Below, piece by piece: positions 6,056-12,835 of a stretch of 15,389 nt of DNA. How positions within the stretch are numbered: position 1 is the first letter of the stretch; every line of letters starts with the position of its first letter. The DNA is from Spyradocola sp034113365. Lineage in GTDB: Bacteria > Bacillota > Clostridia > Christensenellales > UBA1750. The notes beneath the pieces were generated by a model. It had not been told where the DNA came from. It was given only the letters and a program-made list of their open reading frames with translations, and did not search any database. Location: assembly GCA_034113365.1 (NCBI GenBank), contig JAXEXP010000065.1:1-15389 (forward strand), written 5' to 3'. The translations under genes and the position numbers were made by a program.

Positions 6056-7300
6056 ATGATCCGCAAGGAAGAATTGGAACGCTATGCCAGCATGCTGCTG
6101 CGCGTGGGCCTCGGCCTGCGCAAGGGGCAGGAATTCATGATTAACGCCTCGCTGGAGGCCGCGCCGCTGGTGCGCGTGCTGACCCGGCAGGCCTATGAAA
6201 TGGGCGCAAAGGACGTGCAGGTCAACTGGCAGGATGCCGAGTGCGAAAGGCTCCGGTATCTTTGCCAGGACGAGGAGACGCTGGGCAGCTTCCCCGACTG
6301 GAAGGCCGAGATGTACAACGGCTATTGCCGCAGAGGCTGCGCGTATCTGGCCATCACCAGCGACGACCCCGACGCCTTTGCCGGCGTGGACGCCGCCCGC
6401 ATCGCGCTGGCCGGCCGCGCCAAGACCGCCGCGACGCTGGAGGCCGTCAACTGCCGCATGACGGGCGTGGCCCCGTGGCTGGTGGCGGGCTATCCGGGCG
6501 TCAAGTGGGCGCAGAAGGTGTTCCCCGGCCTGCCCGCGGACGAAGCCGTGGATAAGCTCTGGGACGCGATCCTGTTCGTCACCCGCGCCAAGCAGGACGA
6601 CCCCGAGGCCGCGTGGAAAGCGCACCAGTCCAACCTCGACCGCAGAAAGGCCTGGCTCAACGCCCAGCACTTCACCGCGATGCACTACGCTGCCCCCAAC
6701 GGCACGGACTTCACCGTAGGCCTTGCGGACAAGCACATCTGGGACGGCGGCTGCGTGGCCATCGAGGGCAAGAACAGCTTCATCCCCAACATGCCCACCG
6801 AGGAGATCTTCTCCGTGCCCGACAGCCGCAAGGCCGAGGGCACGCTGGTCGCCGCGCTGCCGCTGAGCTACAACGGCAATCTCATCGCCGACTTCCGCCT
6901 CACCTTCAAGGACGGCAAGGTCGTGGACTACGACGCGGGCACCGGCAAGGAGGCGCTGCGCAGCATACTGGAAACCGACGACGGCGCGGGCCGCCTGGGC
7001 GAGATCGCGCTCATCCCCGTGGATTCTCCGCTGGCGCAGCTGGGCCTGCTGTTCTACTCCACGCTCTACGACGAGAACGCCAGCTGCCACTTCGCGCTGG
7101 GCCGCGCCTATCCCAGCTGCTACGAGGGCGGCGAGGACATGACCAAGGAGGCGCTCATCGCCGCGGGCGTTAACGATTCGCTGGTGCACGTGGACTTCAT
7201 GGTGGGCACCAAGGACCTGACCATCACCGGCATCCGCGCGGACGGCGCCGAGGTGCCCGTGTTCGAGCACGGCGTCTGGGCAAAAGACACCGAAGCATAA
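6056..7300 (+). CDS. Family M29 metalloaminopeptidase
   Basis: A 414-residue cytoplasmic aminopeptidase of the AmpS/PepS/aminopeptidase T group, which frees N-terminal residues from peptides with two metal ions. All known M29 ligands fall at the numbers used for Thermus aminopeptidase T: E250 in 'MPTEEIF', E316 in 'GEIALIP', H345 in 'SCHFALG', and H378 and D380 in 'LVHVDFMVG'. The C-terminal 'HVDFMVGTKDLTITG' is the usual family signature. The protein is therefore full length and should be active. ATG 6056 has an AAGGAGG SD about 9 nt upstream. It appears to be a single-gene unit with an extended -10 promoter upstream and a C-rich/G-rich hairpin downstream. Confidence 0.94.
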   Translation: MIRKEELERYASMLLRVGLGLRKGQEFMINASLEAAPLVRVLTRQAYEMGAKDVQVNWQDAECERLRYLCQDEETLGSFPDWKAEMYNGYCRRGCAYLAITSDDPDAFAGVDAARIALAGRAKTAATLEAVNCRMTGVAPWLVAGYPGVKWAQKVFPGLPADEAVDKLWDAILFVTRAKQDDPEAAWKAHQSNLDRRKAWLNAQHFTAMHYAAPNGTDFTVGLADKHIWDGGCVAIEGKNSFIPNMPTEEIFSVPDSRKAEGTLVAALPLSYNGNLIADFRLTFKDGKVVDYDAGTGKEALRSILETDDGAGRLGEIALIPVDSPLAQLGLLFYSTLYDENASCHFALGRAYPSCYEGGEDMTKEALIAAGVNDSLVHVDFMVGTKDLTITGIRADGAEVPVFEHGVWAKDTEA

Positions 7301-7337
7301 CGTTATTCACAATTTTACAAGGTCTTTGCATGAAAAT

Positions 7338-7374
7338 ACACAAACCCCCCTATCCTGAACGGGGGGTTTTGTGT
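7338..7374 (+). terminator. Terminator after the M29 aminopeptidase gene
   Basis: ACACAAACCCCCC (7338-7350) pairs with GGGGGGTTTTGTGT (7361-7374; one bulged T). The six C:G pairs of the core are followed by TTTT (7367-7370). The stem runs into the probable promoter of the next gene. Confidence 0.78.
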
Positions 7375-7379
7375 ACAAT
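7374..7379 (+). promoter_or_regulatory. Possible -10 element for the lysA-like operon
   Basis: TACAAT at 7374-7379 lies 27 bases before the AAGGAGG SD of the next gene. I see no convincing -35 (17 bp upstream is inside the terminator loop), so this is tentative. Confidence 0.35.
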
Positions 7380-7423
7380 AGTAGCGTCAGCCGACACAGA
7401 TACGGCAAGGAGGATGCTCACCC

Positions 7424-8677
7424 ATGAAGACGCTGCCCTATACCAAGGCTCAGATCGAGCAGATCATCAAGACCTATCCCACCCCCTTCCACATCTACGA
7501 CGAGAAGGGCATCAAGGGTGCGGCGCGCCGCCTCCAGGCCGCCTTTGCCTGGAATCCGGACTATAAGGAGTATTACGCGGTCAAGGCCTGCCCCAATCCC
7601 GCGATCCTCAAGCTCCTGCACGAAAACGGCTGCGGTATGGACTGCTCCAGCTACACCGAGCTGATGCTCTGCGACGCGCTGGGCATCCGTGGGGAGGACA
7701 TCATGTTCTCCTCCAACGCCACCCCCGCCGAGGAGTTCGTCTACGCGCGCAAGCTGGGCGCCATCGTCAACCTGGACGACTTTACCCACATTGATTTCCT
7801 GGAAAAGAACGGCGGCATCCCCGAGACCATCTGCCTGCGCTACAACCCCGGCGGAGAGTTCAAGCTGGGCAACACCATCATGGGCAACCCCGGCGACGCC
7901 AAGTACGGCATGACGCGCGAGCAGATCTTCGAGGGCGTCAAAAAGCTGTCCGCCATGGGCGCGAAGAAGTTCGGCCTGCACGCCTTCCTCGCCTCCAACA
8001 CCACCGACAACGGCTACTACCCCGCGCTGGCGCGTCAGCTGTTCGCGCTGGCGGCTGAGCTGCACACGACGCTGGGCGTCCAGATGGACTTCATCAACCT
8101 CTCCGGCGGCGTGGGCATCCCGTACCGCTCCGAGGAGCAGCCCGTGGACATCGAAAAGGTGGGTCAGGACGTCCGCAAGGCCTACGAGGAGGTCGTCGTG
8201 CCCGCCGGCATGCATCCCCTGCGCCTCAAGACCGAGCTGGGCCGCTACATGACCGGCCCCTACGGCTCGCTGGTGGCCACCGTGCTGCACGAGAAGAACA
8301 CCTACAAGCACTACATCGGCCTGGATGCCTGCGCGGCGAACCTGATGCGCCCGGCGATGTACGGCGCCTACCACCACATCACGGTGCTGGGCAAGGAGGA
8401 CTGGCCCTGCGACCACGTCTACGACGTGACGGGCTCCCTGTGCGAGAACAACGACAAGTTCGCCATCGACCGCGCGCTGCCCCGCATCGACATCGGAGAC
8501 CTCATCGCCATCCATGACACCGGCGCGCACGGCTTTGCGATGGGCTACAACTACAACGGCAAGCTGCGCTCTGCGGAGCTGCTGCTGCACGAGGACGGCT
8601 CCGTGGAGCTGATCCGCCGCGCCGAGACCCCGAAGGACCTGTTCGCCACCTTCGATTTCATGCACCTGTTCGACTGA
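7424..8677 (+). CDS. lysA: Diaminopimelate decarboxylase-like PLP enzyme
   Basis: A 417-residue fold-III PLP enzyme, predicted to convert meso-diaminopimelate to L-lysine in the cytoplasm. N-terminal 'YPTPFHIYDEKGI' leads to the PLP lysine K54 in 'YYAVKACPNP'. Later landmarks are 'INLSGGVGIPYR' (phosphate-binding glycines), 'ELGRYMTGPYG' (EPGR equivalent), 'GSLCENNDKFA' (catalytic Cys, CESxD equivalent) and 'GAHGFAMGYNYNGKLRSAELLL' (substrate-binding end). The usual HxHIGS stretch reads 'GLHAFLASNTTD', so the second His and the Gly are changed. I recall this variant from a clostridial clade annotated as DapDC. ATG 7424 follows an AAGGAGG SD. It is first in an apparent operon with a lipoprotein and a thiol-disulfide protein. 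Another fold-III decarboxylase substrate is possible. Confidence 0.87.
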   Translation: MKTLPYTKAQIEQIIKTYPTPFHIYDEKGIKGAARRLQAAFAWNPDYKEYYAVKACPNPAILKLLHENGCGMDCSSYTELMLCDALGIRGEDIMFSSNATPAEEFVYARKLGAIVNLDDFTHIDFLEKNGGIPETICLRYNPGGEFKLGNTIMGNPGDAKYGMTREQIFEGVKKLSAMGAKKFGLHAFLASNTTDNGYYPALARQLFALAAELHTTLGVQMDFINLSGGVGIPYRSEEQPVDIEKVGQDVRKAYEEVVVPAGMHPLRLKTELGRYMTGPYGSLVATVLHEKNTYKHYIGLDACAANLMRPAMYGAYHHITVLGKEDWPCDHVYDVTGSLCENNDKFAIDRALPRIDIGDLIAIHDTGAHGFAMGYNYNGKLRSAELLLHEDGSVELIRRAETPKDLFATFDFMHLFD

Positions 8678-8705
8678 AATTTACAGCGGAAGGGGTGATC
8701 CCATC

Positions 8706-9005
8706 GTGAGGAAGGCAAGAAGGCTCACGCTGATCGCAGCGCTGTGCGCGCTTCCTCTGCTGCTCACCGGCTGCCTGCCCGGCATCGCCGAGTACACGCC
8801 CGAGGCCCCCGCAGGGTTCCTCAACGGCGTCTGGCACGGCTGGTGCGCGCCCGTCACGCTCATCATGGAGATCTTCGGCTCCAAGGTGCACCTGTTTGCC
8901 GAGTGCAACACGGGCCTGAGCTACGAGCTGGGCTTCTATATGGCGGTCATCAGCGGCTTTGGCGGCCTGGCGCTGACGCGGCACAGGCATCGCCATCGCG
9001 ATTGA
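8706..9005 (+). CDS. Small predicted lipoprotein of unknown function
   Basis: A 99-residue protein starting at GTG 8706, about 8 nt after an AAGGGG SD. The N-terminus has basic 'MRKARR', a hydrophobic stretch (7-20) and lipobox 'LLTGC' with C23 as the lipidated residue. The mature part has 'GFLNGVWHGWCAPVTLIMEIFGS', then 'ECNTGLSYELGFYMAVISGFGGLAL', which looks like one or two membrane segments, and ends in an unusual 'RHRHRHRD' tail. Small proteins with the 'GVWHGW.AP..LI' pattern occur widely in bacteria without known function (from memory). It lies 28 nt after the lysA-like gene and 40 nt before the glutaredoxin-like gene, so all three are likely co-transcribed. No function is assigned. 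Confidence 0.75.
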   Translation: MRKARRLTLIAALCALPLLLTGCLPGIAEYTPEAPAGFLNGVWHGWCAPVTLIMEIFGSKVHLFAECNTGLSYELGFYMAVISGFGGLALTRHRHRHRD

Positions 9006-9045
9006 CCGTTACCCTGTATAAACTGCGCAAAAGGAGTGGTTGAAA

Positions 9046-9306
9046 GTGAAAAAAGTCACGATGTTTGTCATGGAGGGCTGCCCCTATTGCCGCCAGGCGT
9101 TCAAATGGATGGATGAGCTGATGCAGCAGTATCCCGAGTACAACGACGTGGAGCTGACCGTCATCGACGAGACCCGGCAGCCCGACGTCGCCGAGAAGTG
9201 GGACTACTACTACGTCCCCACCTACTTTGTGGGCAAGGAGAAGCTGCACGAGGGCGCGGCGACCAAGGACAAGATCCAGCGCGTATTTGAGCGCGCGCTG
9301 AAATAG
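9046..9306 (+). CDS. Glutaredoxin-like thiol-disulfide protein
   Basis: About 86 residues with a compact thioredoxin fold. The beta-1 strand 'VTMFVMEGCPYCRQAF' carries the CPYC redox motif typical of glutaredoxins, and 'YYYVPTYFVGKEKLHEG' supplies the cis-proline (VP) and the glycine-rich turn. It should catalyse dithiol-disulfide exchange in the cytoplasm; no signal peptide is seen. GTG 9046 is favoured because the AAAGGAG SD (9030-9036) is 9 nt away, against only 3 nt from the in-frame TTG at 9040. It is the last gene of the lysA-lipoprotein unit and is followed by a strong terminator. Confidence 0.88.
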   Translation: MKKVTMFVMEGCPYCRQAFKWMDELMQQYPEYNDVELTVIDETRQPDVAEKWDYYYVPTYFVGKEKLHEGAATKDKIQRVFERALK

Positions 9307-9321
9307 CCGCGTGCATCCTGC

Positions 9322-9364
9322 GCGGCCCGTCACCCCGGAAAGGGGCGGCGGGCCGCCTTTTTTT
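9322..9364 (+). terminator. Intrinsic terminator after the glutaredoxin-like gene
   Basis: GCGGCCCG (9322-9329) pairs with CGGGCCGC (9349-9356), with an inner CCCC/GGGG stem (9333-9336 with 9342-9345). Seven T follow (9358-9364). Confidence 0.9.
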
Positions 9365-9384
9365 GCCGGAATTGGCAATTTTAC

Positions 9385-9413
9385 TTGCGAAATACGGCGC
9401 ACAATGGTATCAT
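9385..9413 (+). promoter_or_regulatory. Promoter of the membrane-protein gene at 9467
   Basis: TTGCGA (9385-9390), a 17-bp spacer and TATCAT (9408-9413), with TGG just before the -10 (extended -10). It sits between the preceding terminator and the next gene. Confidence 0.72.
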
Positions 9414-9466
9414 GTATGAGGAATAGTATGCTGTTTTGAACCAGCTGTTCATAGATGGAGGACGCC

Positions 9467-10036
9467 GTGAAAGCCAACAAGAAAGACAATTCCTTCGACA
9501 CCCTGACGGAGCTGGGCCTGCGCCCGGTCTCGCAGGTTTTCAATCAGATCCGCTACTGGAGCGCGCTGGACGATCCTGCCGAGGAGAAATGGGATTACAT
9601 CTCCCACTACACCCGCACCGAGCGCCGCGAGATGGGCATCGGCTCCGCGCCCACCTTCAACGCGCGCCCCATCATCGCTGCGCTGCTCATCGTGCTGCTG
9701 CTGGTGGGCGTGGGCACGGGCGGCTGGCTCGCCTGGCCCTACCTGAGCCAGATGATCTCCGGCGGAAATCAGAGCACGCAGATGCAGGTCGTCACGGGCT
9801 ACATGGTGCACCTGGGCAACCGCGACCTGGGCGTCATCGAGGACAAGGCCGCGATGGAGAGCTTCGTCAGCTCCTGGCTCGCCGAGCAGAACGCCGCCTC
9901 GCAGGAGGGCATCACCTACGTCATCGCGCAGAGCATCAGCTATGACGAGGTGCTCATCGACGCCACCTACTGCGCCACCCTGCAGGACGTGCAGAACGCC
10001 TTCGTCAAGCACGCCGCCCTCGACGTCGCGCAGTGA
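9467..10036 (+). CDS. Single-pass membrane protein of unknown function
   Basis: A 189-residue protein if translated from GTG 9467, which has GGAGG (9457-9461) 5 nt upstream. The in-frame ATG 9455 (193 residues) has no SD and would swallow that site. Residues 1-67 are polar and presumably cytoplasmic, with aromatic-rich 'NQIRYWSALDDPAEEKWDYI'. Residues 69-90 (IIAALLIVLLLVGVGTGGWL) form one membrane helix. The remaining 100 residues ('VVTGYMVHLGNRDLGVIED' and an Asp/Glu/Tyr-rich end) are presumably outside. No recognised domain, no catalytic motif. It stands alone with its own promoter and ends at a palindromic terminator. Confidence 0.75.
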   Translation: MKANKKDNSFDTLTELGLRPVSQVFNQIRYWSALDDPAEEKWDYISHYTRTERREMGIGSAPTFNARPIIAALLIVLLLVGVGTGGWLAWPYLSQMISGGNQSTQMQVVTGYMVHLGNRDLGVIEDKAAMESFVSSWLAEQNAASQEGITYVIAQSISYDEVLIDATYCATLQDVQNAFVKHAALDVAQ

Positions 10037-10049
10037 TTCCATTGTAAAT

Positions 10050-10091
10050 AAACAGCATCCGCAGAAGAGCGCTCTTCTGCGGATGCTGTTT
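10050..10091. terminator. Perfect palindromic bidirectional terminator
   Basis: A 42-bp perfect inverted repeat with no spacer: 10050-10070 is the exact complement of 10071-10091 (AACAGCATCCGCAGAAGAGC and its mirror). It lies between the convergent membrane-protein and yjdF genes and ends in TTT (plus strand) and in T-rich sequence on the minus strand, so it can stop transcription from both sides. Confidence 0.85.
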
Positions 10092-10110
10092 CGTTTCGGC
10101 ACGGTTTTTC

Positions 10111-10527
10111 TCAGTGTCCCCGGTGCTTGTCCCGGCACTTCTGCTGCCGGAGCGCGTATTGCCGCTCCTGTTCGGCCAGCAGCTGCTCGCGTGTGAGCCG
10201 GTGACGCTCCGTCTTCATCTGCTCCCGCTGCAGCTGCAGCGCCTGCTGGGACTTCGTGCCCACGCCCGCGCTCTGCGTCTGCCGCCGCGCCTGGCGCTGC
10301 ATGCGCTTGGGGTTGACTGCGTGCTCGCGCGCAGGAGCCTCCACCGCCGGACTAAAGCGCAGCCGGTAGTAGCCGTGCAGCACAAAGTCCCACACCTCGG
10401 CATCCTTCGGCTCCGCGCCGAACACCACCCTGCTCACCGACAGCCCGCTCCCGTCGCGCCGCTCGAACACGCCCACCCAGAAGGGGTCCTCAAAAAATAC
10501 CGTCAGCCGAACGCCCGTCGTCTCCAC
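10111..10527 (-). CDS. yjdF: YjdF family protein (DUF2992)
   Basis: A 138-residue protein of the YjdF/DUF2992 family. The N-terminal 'VRLTVFFEDPFWVGVFERRD' and 'VVFGAEPKDAEVWDFVLHGY' are family hallmarks. The C-terminal third is a highly charged helix (QQALQLQREQMKTERHRL, then ERQYALRQQKCRDKHRGH) that suggests nucleic-acid or ribosome binding. The molecular role is not established; in Firmicutes the gene is controlled by a riboswitch that responds to azaaromatic compounds. GTG 10527 is preferred, 8 nt after the AAGGAGG SD (10539-10533). An ATG 5 nt after the SD is out of frame. A 150-nt structured leader precedes it, and a palindromic terminator follows. Confidence 0.9.
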   Translation of the reverse strand: METTGVRLTVFFEDPFWVGVFERRDGSGLSVSRVVFGAEPKDAEVWDFVLHGYYRLRFSPAVEAPAREHAVNPKRMQRQARRQTQSAGVGTKSQQALQLQREQMKTERHRLTREQLLAEQERQYALRQQKCRDKHRGH

Positions 10528-10555
10528 GACGCATCCCTCCTTGCCTGGAAAATGC

Positions 10556-10692
10556 GGCAGGGAAGGGACGACCCGGAGGGGAGGGTTACTTACCCGGATG
10601 AAGACACCCGGACGGCTGGGCTACCAACCAGCTCTGGCGCACCGGAGCGATGCGCGTTGCGTTTTGATCCCTGTCGGGGCCAGGGTTGGCCC
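10556..10692 (-). ncRNA. Probable yjdF riboswitch leader
   Basis: The roughly 150-nt untranslated leader of yjdF is strongly structured on the minus strand. In transcript order: GGGCCA-ACCC-TGGCCC (10692-10677), with an alternative CCCTG/CAGGG pairing; the A-rich single strand CAAAACGCAAC; GCGCATC/GGTGCGC; GCTGG/CCAGC; CCGGGTG-TCTT-CATCCGG (10611-10594); GGGT-AAGTA-ACCC. A CCCTCCCCTCC tract (10585-10575) is complementary to the yjdF SD. The position before a yjdF gene and the complexity fit the yjdF motif RNA class, but I could not align it to the covariance model. Exact ends are uncertain. Confidence 0.7.
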
Positions 10693-10698
10693 GCCATA

Positions 10699-10707
10699 AG
10701 TATAGCA
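10699..10707 (-). promoter_or_regulatory. Extended -10 promoter of the yjdF leader
   Basis: Minus strand TGC-TATACT (10707-10699), an extended -10 element, with no good -35. It would start transcription near 10692, at the first stem of the leader. Confidence 0.6.
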
Positions 10708-10737
10708 CAGCCGTGCGCAAAAGACCATCGCCGCAGC

Positions 10738-11532
10738 CTAGCCCAGCAGCACGTCCAGCAGCATCATCACCAGAAAGCCCACCATCACGCTCAGCGTGCC
10801 CACGTGGGAGTGCTCGCCCAGGTGCGCCTCGGGGATCAGCTCCTCCACCACCACATACACCATGCTGCCCGCGGCAAAGGAGAGGATAAAGGGCATGATG
10901 CCCGTGATGCGGCTGGCCACCAGCACCGCCAGCAGGCCGAACACCGGCTCCACCACGCCCGAGAGCGCGCCCAGCGCAAAGGACTTGCCCGCAGACACCC
11001 CCTGCGACTTGAGCGGCAGCGAGATCGCCGCGCCCTCGGGGAAGTTCTGCAGCCCCATGCCCAGCGCCAGCGCCACAGCGGCCGCCAGCGCGCCGGAGCT
11101 TACGTCCTGCGCCGCTGCGGAGAAGGCCAGCCCCACCGCCATGCCCTCGGGGATGTTGTGCAGCGTCACCGCCAGCACCACCATCGTGGTGCGCTTCAGG
11201 TGCGCGGGCAGGCCCTCGGGCTCGTCGCTGCCCAGGTGCAGGTGGGGCAGCAGGCGGTCCAGCAGCATCAGGAACGCGCCGCCCAGCACAAAGCCCCCGC
11301 CGATGTGCAGCGGCACGTTCTGTCCCGCCGCCTGCGCCGACTCCATCGCCGGCAGCAGCAGCGACCACACCGACGCCGCGATCATCACGCCCGCGGCAAA
11401 CCCCAGGAAGATCTTCTGCATGTTCTGCGACATGTCCTTTTTGAAAAACAGCACCATCCCGGCGCCCAGCACCGTGGCCAGGCAGGTAAAGCCCGTGCCC
11501 ATCAGCGCGTACAACAGCTCCCGCTGCAGCAT
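10738..11532 (-). CDS. ZIP family metal transporter
   Basis: A 264-residue integral membrane protein of the ZIP (GufA-like) family, importing zinc or a related divalent cation into the cytoplasm. Eight hydrophobic segments can be traced. The binuclear metal site is in TM4 'TLHNIPEGMAVGLAFSA' (H125, N126, E129) and TM5 'LGMGLQNFPEGAAISLPL' (Q162, N163, E166), with 'VVVEELIPEAH' in TM6. The frame is open upstream to 11697, but the start is ATG 11532: it has an AAGGAGG SD 8 nt away, and the extra residues are unlike the family N-terminus. A promoter sits at 11567-11595. It lies downstream of the aroF terminator, so it is an independent unit. Confidence 0.92.
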   Translation of the reverse strand: MLQRELLYALMGTGFTCLATVLGAGMVLFFKKDMSQNMQKIFLGFAAGVMIAASVWSLLLPAMESAQAAGQNVPLHIGGGFVLGGAFLMLLDRLLPHLHLGSDEPEGLPAHLKRTTMVVLAVTLHNIPEGMAVGLAFSAAAQDVSSGALAAAVALALGMGLQNFPEGAAISLPLKSQGVSAGKSFALGALSGVVEPVFGLLAVLVASRITGIMPFILSFAAGSMVYVVVEELIPEAHLGEHSHVGTLSVMVGFLVMMLLDVLLG

Positions 11533-11566
11533 TTCAAACCCCTCCTTGTGATTCCATTCCTCTCCC

Positions 11567-11595
11567 AATATATACCCATTCGCCCGCCCGCGCAA
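11567..11595 (-). promoter_or_regulatory. Promoter of the ZIP transporter gene
   Basis: Minus strand TTGCGC (11595-11590), a 17-bp spacer and TATATT (11572-11567), about 35 bases before the ATG. No zinc-box (Zur-type) dyad was evident around it. Confidence 0.65.
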
Positions 11596-11618
11596 CCCGC
11601 TTCTCCCCAAAAAACTGC

Positions 11619-11656
11619 AAAAAAAACGCCCGGACGGGATAAGTCCCCGCCCGAAC
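11619..11656 (-). terminator. aroF: Terminator of aroF
   Basis: On the minus strand GTTCGGGCGGG (11656-11646) pairs with CCCGTCCGGGC (11638-11628) using G-U wobbles, followed by a run of T (11626-11619). The wobbles become A/C mismatches on the plus strand, so it works in the minus direction only. Confidence 0.85.
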
Positions 11657-11674
11657 GCCTCTGCTCCACACAAA

Positions 11675-12688
11675 TCAGTCCGTGATCTTGCCCTCAAACG
11701 CCGCGCGGCGCTTGACCTCCTTCATCACGTCGGCAAACTGGTCCATGTTCAGCGACTGCGCGCCGTCGCACAGCGCCGCCTTGGGGTTGTTGTGCACCTC
11801 GATCATCAGGCCGTCCGCGCCCGCCGCGATGGCCGCCCGCGCCAGCGGCTCCACCATCCACGCGATGCCCGCCGCGTGCGACGGGTCGATAATCACGGGC
11901 AGATGGCTCTGCTTCTTGAGCAGCGGCACCGCCGAGATGTCCAGGTTGTTGCGGATCATGGTCTCGAACGTGCGCACGCCGCGCTCGCACAGGATCACCT
12001 TTTCGTTGCCGCCCGCCATGATGTACTCCGCGCTCATCAGCCACTCCTCGATGGTCGCGCTCATGCCGCGCTTGAGCAGCACGGGCTTGTCGGTGTGGCC
12101 CAGCGCCTTGAGCAGGCGGAAGTTCTGCATGTTGCGCGCGCCCACCTGCAGGATGTCCACGTCCGCAAACTCGTCCAGCTGCGCCTCGGACATGATCTCG
12201 GTGACGATGGGCAGGCCCGTCAGCTTGCGCGCCTCGCGCAGCAGCTTGAGGCCGTCCGCCTCCAGGCCCTGGAACGAGTAGGGGCTGGTGCGGGGCTTGA
12301 ACGCGCCGCCGCGCAGGAAGGTCGCGCCGCTTTCCTTCACGGACTGCGCCACCGTGCACAGCTGCTCCTCGCTCTCCACCGAGCAGGGACCGGCCATCAC
12401 GTGGAAGAATCCCTCGCCGATGGTGTGCCCGCCCACCTGAATGTGCGTGTCGTCCGGGTGGAAGCGGCGGTTGGCCGCCTTGTACGGCTCGGAGATGCGC
12501 CGCACGTCCGCAACCACTTCGTTGGCGCGCAGCTTGTCCTCGTCCACGCGTGAGGTGTCGCCCACAAGGCCGATGATGGTCACGTCGGAGCCCTGGCTGT
12601 AGTGCGTCTGCATGCCCTGCTGCTGCACCTCTTCGAGGAGCGCCTTGACTTTTGCTTCGTTTGCATTCTGCTTGAGGATGATGATCAT
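11675..12688 (-). CDS. aroF: 3-deoxy-7-phosphoheptulonate synthase (DAHP synthase)
   Basis: A 337-residue type I-beta DAHP synthase. It condenses phosphoenolpyruvate and erythrose 4-phosphate in the cytoplasm, the first step of the shikimate pathway. Residues 1-70 (MIIILKQNANEAKVKALLEE onward) form the ferredoxin-like domain that mediates Tyr/Phe feedback in Thermotoga-type enzymes. The catalytic barrel shows 'GPCSVES', 'RGGAFKPRTSPYSFQG', 'LLKRGMSATIEEW', 'CERGVRTFE', 'DPSHAAG' and 'EVHNNPKAALCDGAQSL'. ATG 12688 begins at the conserved MIIIL start and follows the purine-rich SD GGAAGGAAGGAA; upstream in-frame residues are not family-like. It is preceded by a tyrosine-rich leader peptide and attenuator, giving transcriptional control on top of enzyme feedback. 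It appears monocistronic. Confidence 0.95.
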   Translation of the reverse strand: MIIILKQNANEAKVKALLEEVQQQGMQTHYSQGSDVTIIGLVGDTSRVDEDKLRANEVVADVRRISEPYKAANRRFHPDDTHIQVGGHTIGEGFFHVMAGPCSVESEEQLCTVAQSVKESGATFLRGGAFKPRTSPYSFQGLEADGLKLLREARKLTGLPIVTEIMSEAQLDEFADVDILQVGARNMQNFRLLKALGHTDKPVLLKRGMSATIEEWLMSAEYIMAGGNEKVILCERGVRTFETMIRNNLDISAVPLLKKQSHLPVIIDPSHAAGIAWMVEPLARAAIAAGADGLMIEVHNNPKAALCDGAQSLNMDQFADVMKEVKRRAAFEGKITD

Positions 12689-12734
12689 ACTGTGTTTCCT
12701 TCCTTCCGTTCTTCCGTTCTGCTGTGCTGCCGAC

Positions 12735-12768
12735 AAAAAAGCAGCCCGCCGTTTGCTCTGCGGACTGC
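12735..12768 (-). terminator. Attenuator terminator upstream of aroF
   Basis: On the minus strand GCAGTCCGC (12768-12760) pairs with GCGGGCTGC (12749-12741), 9 bp with one G-U, followed directly by six T (12740-12735). It lies between the leader-peptide stop (12812) and the aroF ATG (12688), so it must be read through for aroF expression. Its 5' arm is shared with an alternative antiterminator (12760-12774 with 12818-12835). Confidence 0.85.
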
Positions 12769-12835
12769 CGTTGCCATGCTTCTTTTCTGACCCGAGGCCC
12801 TGCCGGAACCCTTACGCGCAACGCAAACAGCCCGC
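12760..12835 (-). promoter_or_regulatory. Antiterminator pairing for aroF attenuation
   Basis: In the minus transcript, GCGGGCUG-UUUG-CGUUGC (12835-12818, codons 19-24 of the leader peptide) is complementary to GCAACG-G-CAGUCCGC (12774-12760): 6 plus 8 base pairs around a small internal loop. This helix uses the 5' arm of the terminator, so the two structures exclude each other. The leader copy GCGGGCTG is the same sequence as in the terminator's 3' arm. Confidence 0.75.

Noticed and set aside
11533..11697. N-terminal extension of the ZIP transporter frame
   Set aside because: The extension would overlap the aroF stop and terminator, is Arg/Gly-rich and non-membrane, and bypasses the strong SD and promoter directly before ATG 11532.
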